From CAVPLM01 sp963713545 (GTDB lineage: Bacteria; Actinomycetota; Thermoleophilia; RBG-16-64-13), in the NCBI GenBank assembly GCA_963713545.1, contig CAVQME010000001.1, positions 124,001 through 188,000 on the forward strand: 64,000 nucleotides of DNA, in the 5' to 3' direction. Position numbers and translations under genes: made by a program. The notes below the pieces were generated by a model. That model ran no database searches. It was not told the origin of the DNA and was given only the letters and a program-made list of their open reading frames with translations. Within the stretch, counting starts at the first letter, position 1, and every line of letters starts with the position of its first letter. Below, piece after piece: positions 17,540 to 35,444 of the stretch.

Positions 17540-17568
17540 CGTGTTCCACCCATCTCCTGACGGCCGGG

Positions 17569-17832
17569 CTACTCGGCCCGCTCGAGCACCTTGATCAGGC
17601 GCCAGGTCTTGTCACGGGAGAGCGGCCGGCATTCACGCACCAGGACCGTGTCCCCTAACCGAGCCTCGTTCTGCTCGTCGTGGGCTTTCAGACGGCTGGT
17701 GGTCCGCACCACTTTCTTGTACTGGGCGTGGGGCCGTACGGCGCTCACCTGCACGACGATGGTCTTGTCCATCTTGTCGGAGACGACCACGCCCTGCCGC
17801 TCCCGTTGCTTTGTCGCTCGCTGCTCGGCCAT
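17569..17832 (-). CDS. rpsQ: 30S ribosomal protein S17
   Basis: An 87-residue OB-fold primary binder of 16S rRNA. 'GVVVSDKMDKTIVVQV' and 'GDTVLVRECRPLSRDKTWRL' are conserved. Its ATG overlaps the rpmC stop by one base. Confidence 0.97.
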   Translation of the reverse strand: MAEQRATKQRERQGVVVSDKMDKTIVVQVSAVRPHAQYKKVVRTTSRLKAHDEQNEARLGDTVLVRECRPLSRDKTWRLIKVLERAE

Positions 17833-18032
17833 CAGAACTCCCTCGCCCGTTCTCTCGCGGATTGAACCGTCATGATCCTGGCGATGTCCTGGCGCACCTG
17901 GCGCAGACGGCTGGTGTTCTCCAGTTGCCCGGCCGCGTGCTGGAACCGCAGGTTGAACAGTTCCTCACGCGACTGCTTGAGGCGCTGGGCCAATTCCTCG
18001 TCAGCGAGTTCGACCAAGTCCTTAGACTTCAA
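17832..18032 (-). CDS. rpmC: 50S ribosomal protein L29
   Basis: A 66-residue two-helix protein near the exit tunnel. I chose TTG 18032, giving 'MKSKDLVELADEELAQRL', which matches the usual L29 start and has GGGAGG nine bases upstream. ATG 18041 has no room for a ribosome-binding site. 'REELFNLRFQHAAGQLENTS' is the signature. It overlaps the 3' end of rplP by 11 bases. Confidence 0.93.
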   Translation of the reverse strand: MKSKDLVELADEELAQRLKQSREELFNLRFQHAAGQLENTSRLRQVRQDIARIMTVQSARERAREF

Positions 18033-18447
18033 TGCCTCCATCCTCCCTGGTCGCGAACCTGCATTTAACAGGAAGTTTGTGCGCCGCCAGCCTGATGGCC
18101 TCCTTGGCAAGCTCCTCGCTGACGCCCGCCAACTCGAACATCACCCGGCCCGGCTTGACCACGGCCACCCACTGATCGGGCGACCCTTTGCCGGAGCCCA
18201 TACGGGTCTCGGCCGGTTTCTTAGTGATGGGTTTCTGCGGGAAGATGTTGATCCACACCTTCCCACCCCTTTTGATCTTGCGGGTCATCGCGATACGAGC
18301 AGCTTCGATCTGCCGGCCGGTGATCCAGCCTGGCTCCAACGCCTGCAAGCCGTATTCGCCGAACTGGACCGTGGTCTGGCCCTTCGACTTGCCGGTCATG
18401 CGGCCTCGATGCTGTTTGCGGTGCTTGACCCGTTTTGGTAGTAGCAT
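18022..18447 (-). CDS. rplP: 50S ribosomal protein L16
   Basis: A 141-residue protein near the A site. 'MLLPKRVKHRKQHRGRMTGK' and 'MGSGKGSPDQWVAVVKPGRV' are universal. Standard position between rpsC and rpmC; an 88-bp gap separates it from rpsC. Confidence 0.97.
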   Translation of the reverse strand: MLLPKRVKHRKQHRGRMTGKSKGQTTVQFGEYGLQALEPGWITGRQIEAARIAMTRKIKRGGKVWINIFPQKPITKKPAETRMGSGKGSPDQWVAVVKPGRVMFELAGVSEELAKEAIRLAAHKLPVKCRFATREDGGIEV

Positions 18448-18536
18448 CTCTTATCCTTTTCCCTCCCGGTCCTTCGCCTCAGATCCACGGGCCCGGGCGT
18501 TTCCGCCGGGGCCGGAGGCATGCAGACCGGCGACCG

Positions 18537-19211
18537 TCACCCTACACGGGCCTCCGCCTGCCCGCGGGAGCCCTGCTCGAACCCCTCGGGCATGATCTCA
18601 CCCTTGTTTATCCACACCTTCACGCCGATCTTGCCGAACGTCGTGTCGGCTTCGCAAAAACCGTAATCGATGTCGGCCCGGAGCGTGTGGAGAGGCACCC
18701 GGCCCTCGCTGTAGCCCTCGATACGAGCCATCTCCGCGCCACCTAGGCGGCCGCCCGACCTCACCTTGATGCCGACGGCGCCGGAGCGCATGGCCGAGGT
18801 GATAGCTCTCTTCATGGCCCGCCGGAAACTCACCCGGTTGGCGAGCTGCTCGGCGATAGACTGCGCAACCAGGTTGGCGTCCAACTCGGGCCGCTTGATC
18901 TCGACGATGTTGACGTGCACGGCCTTGCCGGTCATCTCGTGCAGGTCGCGCCTGAGCGCGTCAACCTCGGAGCCCGACTTGCCGATGACTATGCCCGGCC
19001 GCGCGGTATGGATGTCCACGACCACCTTGTTCGTGTCCTTGCGGATCACGATGGTGGACAGGCCGGCATGACCCATCTTCTTCTGGATGTGCTTGCGGAT
19101 CGCCAGGTCCTCGTGAAGGAAGCTGGCGAACTGCTTCTCGGTGTACCAGTGGGCCTTCCAGTCATGGATGATGCCGAGCCGCATACCTCCGGGATGAACT
19201 TTCTGACCCAC
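18537..19211 (-). CDS. rpsC: 30S ribosomal protein S3
   Basis: A 224-residue protein with an N-terminal KH domain ('TARPGIVIGKSGSEVDALRR') and the S3 C-terminal domain ('GRLGGAEMARIEGYSEGRVP'). It lies at the mRNA entry tunnel. The start is GTG 19211, 'VGQKVHPGGMRLGI'. Confidence 0.97.
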   Translation of the reverse strand: MGQKVHPGGMRLGIIHDWKAHWYTEKQFASFLHEDLAIRKHIQKKMGHAGLSTIVIRKDTNKVVVDIHTARPGIVIGKSGSEVDALRRDLHEMTGKAVHVNIVEIKRPELDANLVAQSIAEQLANRVSFRRAMKRAITSAMRSGAVGIKVRSGGRLGGAEMARIEGYSEGRVPLHTLRADIDYGFCEADTTFGKIGVKVWINKGEIMPEGFEQGSRGQAEARVG

Positions 19212-19214
19212 CTG

Positions 19215-19553
19215 CTACGACTCCTTTTTCTCGTCGACGCACACCGTGATGTGGCTGGTCCGTTTGCGTATGCGGCTGGCCCGTCCCATCGCCCGCGGCC
19301 GGAACCGCTTGATGGTCGGACCGCTGTTGGCATAGGCCTGGACCACGTAGAGGTCGTCCGCGTCAAGATCGTGATTGTTCTCGGCGTTGGCCACCGCGGA
19401 ATCGAGCACCTTGCCCACGATCTTGGCCGCAGCCCGCGGGGTCAGCGCCAGAATGGCCTTGGCTTCGGCCACCGGTTTGCCGCAGATGAGCCGGGTCATG
19501 TCGCCGGCCTTACGCGGCGAGACCCTCACGTACTTGGCAGTAGCGTTGACCAT
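19215..19553 (-). CDS. rplV: 50S ribosomal protein L22
   Basis: A 112-residue protein whose beta-hairpin lines the exit tunnel. 'YVRVSPRKAGDMTRLICGK' and 'RFRPRAMGRASRIRKRTSHI' are diagnostic. It lies three bases from both neighbours. Confidence 0.97.
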   Translation of the reverse strand: MVNATAKYVRVSPRKAGDMTRLICGKPVAEAKAILALTPRAAAKIVGKVLDSAVANAENNHDLDADDLYVVQAYANSGPTIKRFRPRAMGRASRIRKRTSHITVCVDEKKES

Positions 19554-19556
19554 GCC

Positions 19557-19841
19557 CTACTTCCTCCTCATCCGGCGCTCTTTGTTGCCGCCGTGTCCGC
19601 GGAAAGTGCGGGTCAACGCGAACTCGCCCAACCGGTGGCCGACCATGCTCTCGGTGATGTAGATAGGCACATGCTTGCGTCCGTCATGGACGGCGATCGT
19701 GTGCCCGATCATCTCCGGATAGATAGTGGACGCCCGGGACCAGGTCTTGAGCATGCGCTTCTCGCCGGTCTCGTTCATGGTCTCGACCCGCTTCATCAGC
19801 CGTTCTTCGACGAAGGGAGCTTTTTTGCTTGAACGCGCCAC
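19557..19841 (-). CDS. rpsS: 30S ribosomal protein S19
   Basis: A 94-residue protein of the 30S head. 'TWSRASTIYPEMIGHTIAVH' and 'GHRLGEFALTRTFRGHGGNK' are near-universal. The start is GTG 19841. Confidence 0.97.
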   Translation of the reverse strand: MARSSKKAPFVEERLMKRVETMNETGEKRMLKTWSRASTIYPEMIGHTIAVHDGRKHVPIYITESMVGHRLGEFALTRTFRGHGGNKERRMRRK

Positions 19842-19850
19842 GATGTTCTA

Positions 19851-20684
19851 TTACCTCCCTTTCCCCCGTCGCCTGACGATGTATTTGGTCGAGGGCTTGT
19901 TGGCTTTGCGGGTCTTGTGACCCAGGGTGGGGACGCCCCAAGGCGTCACCGGATTACGGCCGGGAGCAGTCGAGCCTTCGCCGCCGCCGTGGGGATGGTC
20001 GACCGGGTTCATGGTCGTGCCGCGAACCCCGGGCCTGACCCCCATCCAGCGCTTGCGGCCGGCCTTCCCGGTGGTGAGGTTCTCGTGCTCGGCGTTGCCG
20101 ATCTCACCCACCGTGGCCCGGCACTCCATACGCAGCATGCGCATCTCGCCCGAGGGCAGACGGAGGATGGCATAGTCGCCTTCCTTGGCCATCACCTGGG
20201 CCGACGTACCGGCCGATCGGGCAATCTGCCCGCCCCGGCCCTTGTATAGCTCGATGTTGTGCACCACGGTGCCGACCGGAATGTTACGCAACGGGAGAGC
20301 GCAGCCCACGCGGATGTCGGCCTCGGGACCCGCTTCCACCATGGCGCCCACACCAAGCTTGTTCGGCGCAAGGATGTAACGCTTGTCGCCGTCGGCGTAG
20401 ACGATCAGCGCGATGCGGCAGTTGCGATTGGGATCGTATTCGATCGCGGCGACCCGACCGGGCACACCGTCCTTATCGCGCTTGAAGTCGATGACCCTGT
20501 ACAGGCGTTTGTGCCCGCCACCTTGATGCCGGGTGGTGATACGACCGTTGTTGTTGCGGCCGCCATTGCGCTTCACCGGACGGGTGAGCGCCTTCTCCGG
20601 CTCGGACTTCGTGATTTCGTCGAAGGCAGGCGTGGTCGCGAACCTGCGTCCGGGAGATGTGGGCTTGTAGCTCTTTATAGCCAT
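19851..20684 (-). CDS. rplB: 50S ribosomal protein L2
   Basis: A 277-residue protein near the peptidyl transferase centre. 'GRNNNGRITTRHQGGGHKRL' and 'GVRGTTMNPVDHPHGGGEGS' are hallmarks; the latter contains the conserved functional histidine. A 188-bp gap with a palindromic repeat precedes it. Confidence 0.97.
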   Translation of the reverse strand: MAIKSYKPTSPGRRFATTPAFDEITKSEPEKALTRPVKRNGGRNNNGRITTRHQGGGHKRLYRVIDFKRDKDGVPGRVAAIEYDPNRNCRIALIVYADGDKRYILAPNKLGVGAMVEAGPEADIRVGCALPLRNIPVGTVVHNIELYKGRGGQIARSAGTSAQVMAKEGDYAILRLPSGEMRMLRMECRATVGEIGNAEHENLTTGKAGRKRWMGVRPGVRGTTMNPVDHPHGGGEGSTAPGRNPVTPWGVPTLGHKTRKANKPSTKYIVRRRGKGR

Positions 20685-20709
20685 GTGTCTCTTACCGCGT
20701 CCCTTCTAC

Positions 20710-20838
20710 GATGGGTCGCCTCAGGCCGACGATTCGGCCGCCTAGTCTGCACTGGGCGGTGCCATGCGTCGTCCTCAGTCGCGCCCGTAGCGCTGCCACG
20801 TTCGTTCCCTGCGTCCCAGCCTCGCCCGCGCCCATCGC
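20710..20838 (-). repeat. Palindromic dispersed repeat, copy B
   Basis: The gap between rplW and rplB holds a second copy, in the opposite orientation, of the element found between rpmJ and rpsM. The best block, 20749-20813, matches copy A at 53 of 65 positions. Copy B has its own inner hairpin (GGCCGA-CGAT-TCGGCC) and short outer arms near 20711 and 20837. The outer arms differ from those of copy A while the core is shared. No protein is encoded. Confidence 0.68.
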
Positions 20839-20872
20839 ATCCTGTCTGCGAATAGTCATCCTTCACCAACCC

Positions 20873-21157
20873 TTACGTCGCGCCGAAGAACTCGATCCGG
20901 TTGCCCGGGGCGAGTTCGACCACTGCCTTCTTCCAGCGCTTGGTCACGCCCACATGGGCGCCCCTGCGCTTGGGTTTCGGCTTCATGTTGATCGTCTGCA
21001 CGCCGATGACCTTGACGTTGAAGATCTCCTCCACCGCGGCCCGGATATGGGGTTTGGTGGCCCGGTAGTTCACCTCGAACGAGTACCGGTTGCTGTCGAC
21101 GGCCCGGTAGCTCTTTTCGGAGATGATGGGACGGATGATGATCTGCCGCGCGTCCAC
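20873..21157 (-). CDS. rplW: 50S ribosomal protein L23
   Basis: A 94-residue protein at the exit tunnel that docks signal-recognition particle and trigger factor. 'IIRPIISEKSYRAVDSNRYSF' is typical. GTG 21157 overlaps the rplD stop region. Confidence 0.96.
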   Translation of the reverse strand: MDARQIIIRPIISEKSYRAVDSNRYSFEVNYRATKPHIRAAVEEIFNVKVIGVQTINMKPKPKRRGAHVGVTKRWKKAVVELAPGNRIEFFGAT

Positions 21158-21795
21158 TAGGACTCACCGCCTTCGCTCAGGCCACCTTCTAGGAAGGACA
21201 CGGCGCTTTCGGTGAACAATAGGCTCTTAGCCCAAACATAATCCTGCACCTCAGCCTCGCCCACGTTGAGTACCCGCGTGCCGGCCAAGTTGCGGAAGCT
21301 CTTGAGGGCGGCGATCTCCTCGGCGCCGACCAAAACCAACAGCGGCCTGTCCAACTCGGCCTTATCGAGGATGGAGGCTGCCCGTTTGGTCGATGGCTCA
21401 TCGAAGACGGTGCTGGACAAAACCCGCACCGTGCCCCCGTTTACGAGGTCGCTGAGCGCCATCCGGAAAGCCTGTACCTTGACCTTCTTGTTGACCTTCT
21501 GCGCGTAGCCGCGCGGGATCGGCGGGAAAGCCACGCCTCCGCCGACGAATTGCGACACCTTACCGGAGCCCACCCGGGCGCGGCCGGTGCCCTTCTGGCG
21601 CCACTGCTTGGCGCCCGTGCCGGAGACCTGGCTCCGACTCTTGGCCGCTGCGGTGCCCTGCCGGTGTCCGGCCAGTTCGGCCGTCACCACCTGATGCAGC
21701 AGACCGATCTTGATCTCGTCCTGGACCAGCGCGCTCGCCAGCTCGTGCTGACCGATGACCGCGCCGCTCTCGTCGATTCTGTTGATGGTTGGCAT
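21157..21795 (-). CDS. rplD: 50S ribosomal protein L4
   Basis: A 212-residue protein with an extended tunnel loop ('TGAKQWRQKGTGRARVGSGK'). L4 represses the S10 operon in enterobacteria; no comparable leader is seen here. It is five bases downstream of rplC. Confidence 0.96.
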   Translation of the reverse strand: MPTINRIDESGAVIGQHELASALVQDEIKIGLLHQVVTAELAGHRQGTAAAKSRSQVSGTGAKQWRQKGTGRARVGSGKVSQFVGGGVAFPPIPRGYAQKVNKKVKVQAFRMALSDLVNGGTVRVLSSTVFDEPSTKRAASILDKAELDRPLLVLVGAEEIAALKSFRNLAGTRVLNVGEAEVQDYVWAKSLLFTESAVSFLEGGLSEGGES

Positions 21796-21799
21796 AGGA

Positions 21800-22411
21800 C
21801 TAACCTCTGATCACGACCAAGGAGCCCTTGCTCCCCGGGATCGCGCCTTTGACCATTACCAGATTGTTGTCCGGGTCGGTCCTGACGACGGTGAGGCCCG
21901 TCTGGGTGACGCGCACGCTGCCCATGTGACCGGGAAGCCGTGTGCCGGGGAACACCCGGGCCGGGTCGGCCGAGGCTCCGATGGACCCCGGGGCGCGATG
22001 GAAGTGCGCACCATGATAGCCCGGCCCACCGGCGAACCCATGCCGCTTCATGACACCCTGGAAGCCCTTGCCCTTGCTCACGCCGGTGACCTTCACCCGA
22101 TCGCCAGGGGAGAAGACGTCCACCGTGACGGTGTCACCGATAGCCAGGTCCTCCTCGCCCCGCACCTCGACGAGGTGGCGCTTGGGCGTGGTCACGCCGG
22201 CCTTCTTGAGATGTCCGAGCAGGGGCTTGTTGAGCCTCTTGGCCTTGACGTCGCCGAAGGCGATCTGTGTGGCGGCGTAGCCGTCCTTTTCCACCGTCTT
22301 CTTCTGAGTCACTAGGCACGGACCAGCCTGGATGACCGTGCAGCGGACGATCGTGCCGTCCTCGTTGAAGAACTGGGTCATGCCCAGCTTTGTGCCTAAC
22401 AGCGTCTTCAT
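21800..22411 (-). CDS. rplC: 50S ribosomal protein L3
   Basis: A 203-residue early assembly protein. I start it at ATG 22411 ('MKTLLGTKLGMTQFF'), which overlaps the rpsJ stop; GTG 22414 would add one methionine. 'KGKGFQGVMKRHGFAGGPGY' and 'LPGHMGSVRVTQTGL' are conserved. Confidence 0.97.
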   Translation of the reverse strand: MKTLLGTKLGMTQFFNEDGTIVRCTVIQAGPCLVTQKKTVEKDGYAATQIAFGDVKAKRLNKPLLGHLKKAGVTTPKRHLVEVRGEEDLAIGDTVTVDVFSPGDRVKVTGVSKGKGFQGVMKRHGFAGGPGYHGAHFHRAPGSIGASADPARVFPGTRLPGHMGSVRVTQTGLTVVRTDPDNNLVMVKGAIPGSKGSLVVIRG

Positions 22412-22719
22412 CACAATTTGATCTCTATGTCCACACCCGCGGGCAGATCCATACGCATGAGTGAGTCCACCGTCTTGGGGGTGGGTTGGTGGATGTCGAT
22501 CAGGCGCTTGTGCGTCCTGATCTCGAAGTGCTCGCGCGAGTCCTTGTCCTTGAACGGGCTCCTGATCACGCAGTAGACGTTTTTCTCGGTCGGCAACGGC
22601 ACGGGGCCGGAAATGGTGGCGCCGGTGCGCTCCGCCGTTTCGACGATGCTCCGCGCGCTTCTATCGACCAACTCGTGGTCGTAGGCCTTGAGCCTTATGC
22701 GTATCTTCTGTTGCGCCAC
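22411..22719 (-). CDS. rpsJ: 30S ribosomal protein S10 / NusE
   Basis: A 102-residue protein of the 30S head and transcription antitermination partner of NusB. 'IRIRLKAYDHELVDRSARSI' and 'EIRTHKRLIDIHQPTPKTVD' identify it. It starts with GTG 22719 only ten bases after tuf, so the S10 operon is continuous with the str operon here. Confidence 0.97.
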   Translation of the reverse strand: MAQQKIRIRLKAYDHELVDRSARSIVETAERTGATISGPVPLPTEKNVYCVIRSPFKDKDSREHFEIRTHKRLIDIHQPTPKTVDSLMRMDLPAGVDIEIKL

Positions 22720-22729
22720 CTGGTGACTC

Positions 22730-23935
<1,206 letters not shown>

Positions 23936-24016
23936 TGATTCCTCCCTTTCTACCTGAATCACTCAGGCGGCCGCCGCAGCCAGGCGGCCGGTTTCCCTTG
24001 GTTCGTCGTCCTCTTG

Positions 24017-26146
24017 CTAGTCGTTTGAGCTTCTGCCGCCCTGCTGGGCGATGATCTCCTGCGCGATCGCAGGGGGTACCTCGGCGTAGTGACTGAACTG
24101 CATGGTGTATGTCGCCCGTCCCTGGCTCATCGAACGGAGGTCGGTAGCATACCCGAACATCGGAGCAAGGGGCACGTTCGCCCGGATGACCTGCGCGCCC
24201 GCCCTCGGCTCCATCCCCACGATGTGCCCCCGGCGACTGTTGAGGTCGCCCATGACGTCGCCCATGTACTCCTCGGGCACCACCACTTCCACGTCCTCGA
24301 TGGGTTCCAGCAGCACCGGATGCGCCTTCTTGGCAGCTTCCCTGAAGGCCATAGAGCCCGCGATCTTGAAAGCCATCTCCGACGAGTCCACCTCGTGGTA
24401 GGAGCCGTCGATCAACTGCACCTTCACGTCCTCCATCGGGAAGCCGGCCAGCACGCCTGTCTCCATGGCCTCGATCATGCCCACCTGGACCGCAGGGATG
24501 TATTCCTTGGGAACGGCGCCCCCAACGATCTTGTTTTCGAAGGAGAATCCCGCGCCGTACTCGTTGGGCTCCATCTTTATGACCACGTGGCCGTACTGGC
24601 CTCTTCCGCCGGTCTGGCGCACGAAACGGCCCTCGATCTTTGGCACCGCTTTGGTGATGCCCTCCCGGTAGGCGACCTGGGGGCGGCCCACGTTGGCGTC
24701 GACCTTGAACTCGCGCAGTAGCCGGTCGACGATGATCTCCAAGTGCAGCTCGCCCATGCCGGCGATGATAGTCTGACCCGTGTCCTCGTCGGTCCGCACC
24801 CGGAACGTGGGATCTTCGTCGGCCAGCTTCATGAGGCTCTCGGAGAGCCGGTCCTGGTCGGCCTTGGTCTTGGGCTCGATGGCCACAAAGATCACCGGGT
24901 CGGGGAACTCGATGGATTCCAGGATGATGGCCCCGCTTGCATCGCACAGCGTGTCGCCCGTGGTCGTGCCCTTTAGACCGACCGCGGCGGCGATGTCGCC
25001 GGCGAACACGTGCGTGATGTCCTCGCGGTGGTTAGCATGCATCTGCAGGATCCGGCCCACACGCTCCTTCTTGTCCTTGCTGGAGTTGTAGACGTACGAC
25101 CCCGCTTTGAGGCTGCCGGAATAGACCCGGAAATAGGTGAGCTTGCCCACGAAGGGGTCGGACATTATCTTAAAGGCGATGGCCGAGAAAGGCTCATCGT
25201 CGTCGGCGTGCCGCACGACCACCTTGCTATTGTGCGGGTTGATGCCCTCCACCGGCGGCACATCCAGCGGCGAGGGGAGATAGTCGACCACCGCGTCGAG
25301 GAGCATCTGCACGCCCTTGTTCTTGAACGACGATCCGCACAACACCGGGGTGAGCGCGATATCGAGGGTGGCCCGCCGGATGGCGGCCTTGAGCCGCTCT
25401 TCGCTGATCTCATCGCCCTCCAGGTAGTCCATCATCAGAAGGTCGTCGTCCTCGGCCAGTGTCTCGAGCATGTGAGCCCGCTCCGCCCGAGCCCGGTCCA
25501 GCATGTCGTCGGGGATCGGAGTCTCGTCCCACTCCACCCCCATCTCGTCTGTGAAGACATAGGCGACCATGCGCACCAGGTCGATGACTCCTCGGAACTG
25601 GTCTTCCCTGCCCAGAGGGAGTTGGATGACGAGGGGACGGGCATGGAGCCGGTCGACCATCATCTGCACGCCCTGGGCGAAATCGGCACCTACCCGATCC
25701 ATCTTGTTTACAAAAGCGATCCTGGGCACCCGGTACTTGTCCGCCTGCCGCCAAACCGTTTCGGACTGGGGCTCCACCCCCGCCACCGAGCAGAACAGAG
25801 CGATGGCTCCGTCCAAAACCCGCAGCGAGCGTTCCACTTCCATGGTAAAGTCCACGTGCCCGGGCGTGTCTATGATGTTGACGCGATGATCACGCCAATC
25901 GCAGGTGGTAGCCGCCGAGGTGATGGTGATGCCCCGCTCTTGCTCCTGGGCCATCCAGTCCATGACCGCGGCGCCGTCGTGCACCTCGCCGATCTTATAA
26001 GTACGGCCGGTGTAGTACAGCATCCGCTCCGTGGTCGTGGTCTTGCCGGCATCGATGTGAGCCATGATGCCGATGTTGCGGACCATGGCCAGCGGATGCC
26101 GCTGGGCCGTCATAGTCTCGAGTCTATGTGCCGTCGCCTGTGCCAA
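24017..26146 (-). CDS. fusA: Elongation factor G
   Basis: A 709-residue translocase GTPase. 'GIMAHIDAGKTTTTERMLYY' is the G1 loop, 'DTPGHVDF' G3 and 'NKMD' G4; domains II-V follow, ending 'MSQGRATYTMQFSHYAEVPP'. I kept TTG 26146, which has a purine-rich upstream stretch; ATG 26113 would shorten it by 11 residues, and neither start has a strong Shine-Dalgarno. It lies 17 bp after rpsG in the str operon. Confidence 0.96.
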   Translation of the reverse strand: MAQATAHRLETMTAQRHPLAMVRNIGIMAHIDAGKTTTTERMLYYTGRTYKIGEVHDGAAVMDWMAQEQERGITITSAATTCDWRDHRVNIIDTPGHVDFTMEVERSLRVLDGAIALFCSVAGVEPQSETVWRQADKYRVPRIAFVNKMDRVGADFAQGVQMMVDRLHARPLVIQLPLGREDQFRGVIDLVRMVAYVFTDEMGVEWDETPIPDDMLDRARAERAHMLETLAEDDDLLMMDYLEGDEISEERLKAAIRRATLDIALTPVLCGSSFKNKGVQMLLDAVVDYLPSPLDVPPVEGINPHNSKVVVRHADDDEPFSAIAFKIMSDPFVGKLTYFRVYSGSLKAGSYVYNSSKDKKERVGRILQMHANHREDITHVFAGDIAAAVGLKGTTTGDTLCDASGAIILESIEFPDPVIFVAIEPKTKADQDRLSESLMKLADEDPTFRVRTDEDTGQTIIAGMGELHLEIIVDRLLREFKVDANVGRPQVAYREGITKAVPKIEGRFVRQTGGRGQYGHVVIKMEPNEYGAGFSFENKIVGGAVPKEYIPAVQVGMIEAMETGVLAGFPMEDVKVQLIDGSYHEVDSSEMAFKIAGSMAFREAAKKAHPVLLEPIEDVEVVVPEEYMGDVMGDLNSRRGHIVGMEPRAGAQVIRANVPLAPMFGYATDLRSMSQGRATYTMQFSHYAEVPPAIAQEIIAQQGGRSSND

Positions 26147-26163
26147 GTTCTCTCTTCTCTAGA

Positions 26164-26634
26164 TCACCAGCGGTAGTGGGCGAAGGCCTTGTTGGCTTCG
26201 GCCATCCGCAGCAGGTCTTCCTTCTTCTTCATGGTCACGCCGGTGCGGTTGTAGCCGTCGAGCAACTCGCCTGCAAGGCGCTCGGCCATGCTGTGCTCGC
26301 GCCGGCCCCGGCTGTGGGTGATGATCCAACGGACAGCCAGCGTGTAGGAGCGACGGGTGGGGACTTCCACCGGAACCTGGTAGTTGGCGCCGCCAACACG
26401 ACGAGACCGCACCTCGAGCGCCGGCCGCACGTTCTCGACGGCCTCCTTCAGGACGCCCGCCGGATCGTTGCCGGTGCGCTCGCGCAAGATGTTCATGGCG
26501 TCGTACATGATGTGCTCCGAAACCGACTTCTTGCCGTCGAGCATCATGCGGTTCACCATCTGGGTGACCAGACGGCTTCTGTACACCGGGTCGGGCTGGA
26601 TGTCCCGCTTGGCCGCTCTCGCTCTTCTTGCCAT
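26164..26634 (-). CDS. rpsG: 30S ribosomal protein S7
   Basis: A 156-residue primary binder of the 16S 3' domain. 'VTQMVNRMMLDGKKSVSEHI' and 'NVRPALEVRSRRVGGANYQV' are conserved. Standard str-operon gene between rpsL and fusA. Confidence 0.97.
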   Translation of the reverse strand: MARRARAAKRDIQPDPVYRSRLVTQMVNRMMLDGKKSVSEHIMYDAMNILRERTGNDPAGVLKEAVENVRPALEVRSRRVGGANYQVPVEVPTRRSYTLAVRWIITHSRGRREHSMAERLAGELLDGYNRTGVTMKKKEDLLRMAEANKAFAHYRW

Positions 26635-26656
26635 GACTGCGTGTGCCTTCCTGTAC

Positions 26657-27028
26657 CTAGCTACTCAGTTTGACGCCGTACTTCGAGCGGCCTTGCTTGC
26701 GATTCGCCACCCCGGCGGCGTCTAGAGCCGCCCGGATGATCTTGTAGCGGACACCGGGGAGGTCTTTCACCCTGCCGCCCCGGATGAGTACCACGGAGTG
26801 CTCCTGCAGGTTGTGCCCGATGCCCGGGATGTAGGCGGTGACCTCCATACCGTTGACCAGCCGCACACGTGCCACCTTCCTCAGGGCCGAGTTGGGCTTC
26901 TTGGGGGTGGTGGTGTAGACACGCGTGCAGACGCCCCGCTTCTGCGGCGCGCCTTTGAGAGCGGGAGTCTTGGTCCTCTTGGACTGTTCTTCCCGGCCTT
27001 TACGGATCAACTGGTTGATCGTCGGCAC
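26657..27028 (-). CDS. rpsL: 30S ribosomal protein S12
   Basis: A 123-residue decoding-centre protein. I use GTG 27028, giving 'VPTINQLIRKGREEQ' with GAGGAG six bases upstream; a longer frame adds a non-homologous extension. 'TTPKKPNSALRKVARVRL' carries the lysine at the classical streptomycin position and 'RGGRVKDLPGVRYKIIR' the second site, both in wild-type form. First gene of the str operon. Confidence 0.97.
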   Translation of the reverse strand: MPTINQLIRKGREEQSKRTKTPALKGAPQKRGVCTRVYTTTPKKPNSALRKVARVRLVNGMEVTAYIPGIGHNLQEHSVVLIRGGRVKDLPGVRYKIIRAALDAAGVANRKQGRSKYGVKLSS

Positions 27029-27118
27029 AAATACTCCTCGCCATCTTCTCACTGTGATATTCGCCGGCCGCTGCACGGGCGCGCGCGTATCACGCGTCTG
27101 GCCGCGCAGCGGCCGCGA

Positions 27119-27157
27119 AGTATAGCAAAGCCTCCGAGGGCCTGCAACAAGCCCTAC
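27119..27157 (-). promoter_or_regulatory. Putative str-operon promoter
   Basis: On the minus strand TTGCAG (27142-27147) and TATACT (27119-27124) are 17 bp apart, about 90 bp upstream of rpsL and just beyond the rpoC stop. The 15 bases GTAGGGCTTGTTGCA (27143-27157), which end inside the -35, are repeated exactly upstream of rpoB at the same spacing. Confidence 0.6.
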
Positions 27158-27164
27158 TCAGGCA

Positions 27165-31490
<4,326 letters not shown>

Positions 31491-31499
31491 CGAAGGCTC

Positions 31500-35255
<3,756 letters not shown>

Positions 35256-35309
35256 AGGGGATCACTCCTCGCATGCCAGGGGTTTTGCACAGGGTTCAAC
35301 GCGCAACCG

Positions 35310-35348
35310 GGTATACTAACACGCCCTTTTGCGTGCAACAAGCCCTAC
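35310..35348 (-). promoter_or_regulatory. Putative rpoBC promoter
   Basis: On the minus strand TTGCAC (35333-35338) and TATACC (35310-35315) are 17 bp apart; an overlapping register TTGTTG-17-TAGTAT also fits. The upstream 15-mer GTAGGGCTTGTTGCA (35334-35348) is identical to that at the str-operon promoter. It lies about 60-90 bp before the rpoB start. Confidence 0.55.
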
Positions 35349-35397
35349 CGCCACCGGACGACTATCAGTCCGCCGACAGCCGGGCCCAACTCGAACA

Positions 35398-35436
35398 GCC
35401 GGTCGGGGCGCCGACACAGTCGGCGCCCCGACCGGC
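35398..35436 (-). terminator. Long hairpin between rplL and rpoB
   Basis: A perfect 18-bp stem (GCCGGTCGGGGCGCCGAC and complement) with loop ACA lies nine bases beyond the rplL stop. On the transcribed strand no T-run follows, so it may be a partial terminator or RNA-processing site. In E. coli the same gap holds an attenuator that lowers rpoBC relative to rplJL. Confidence 0.7.
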
Positions 35437-35444
35437 GTTCTCTC

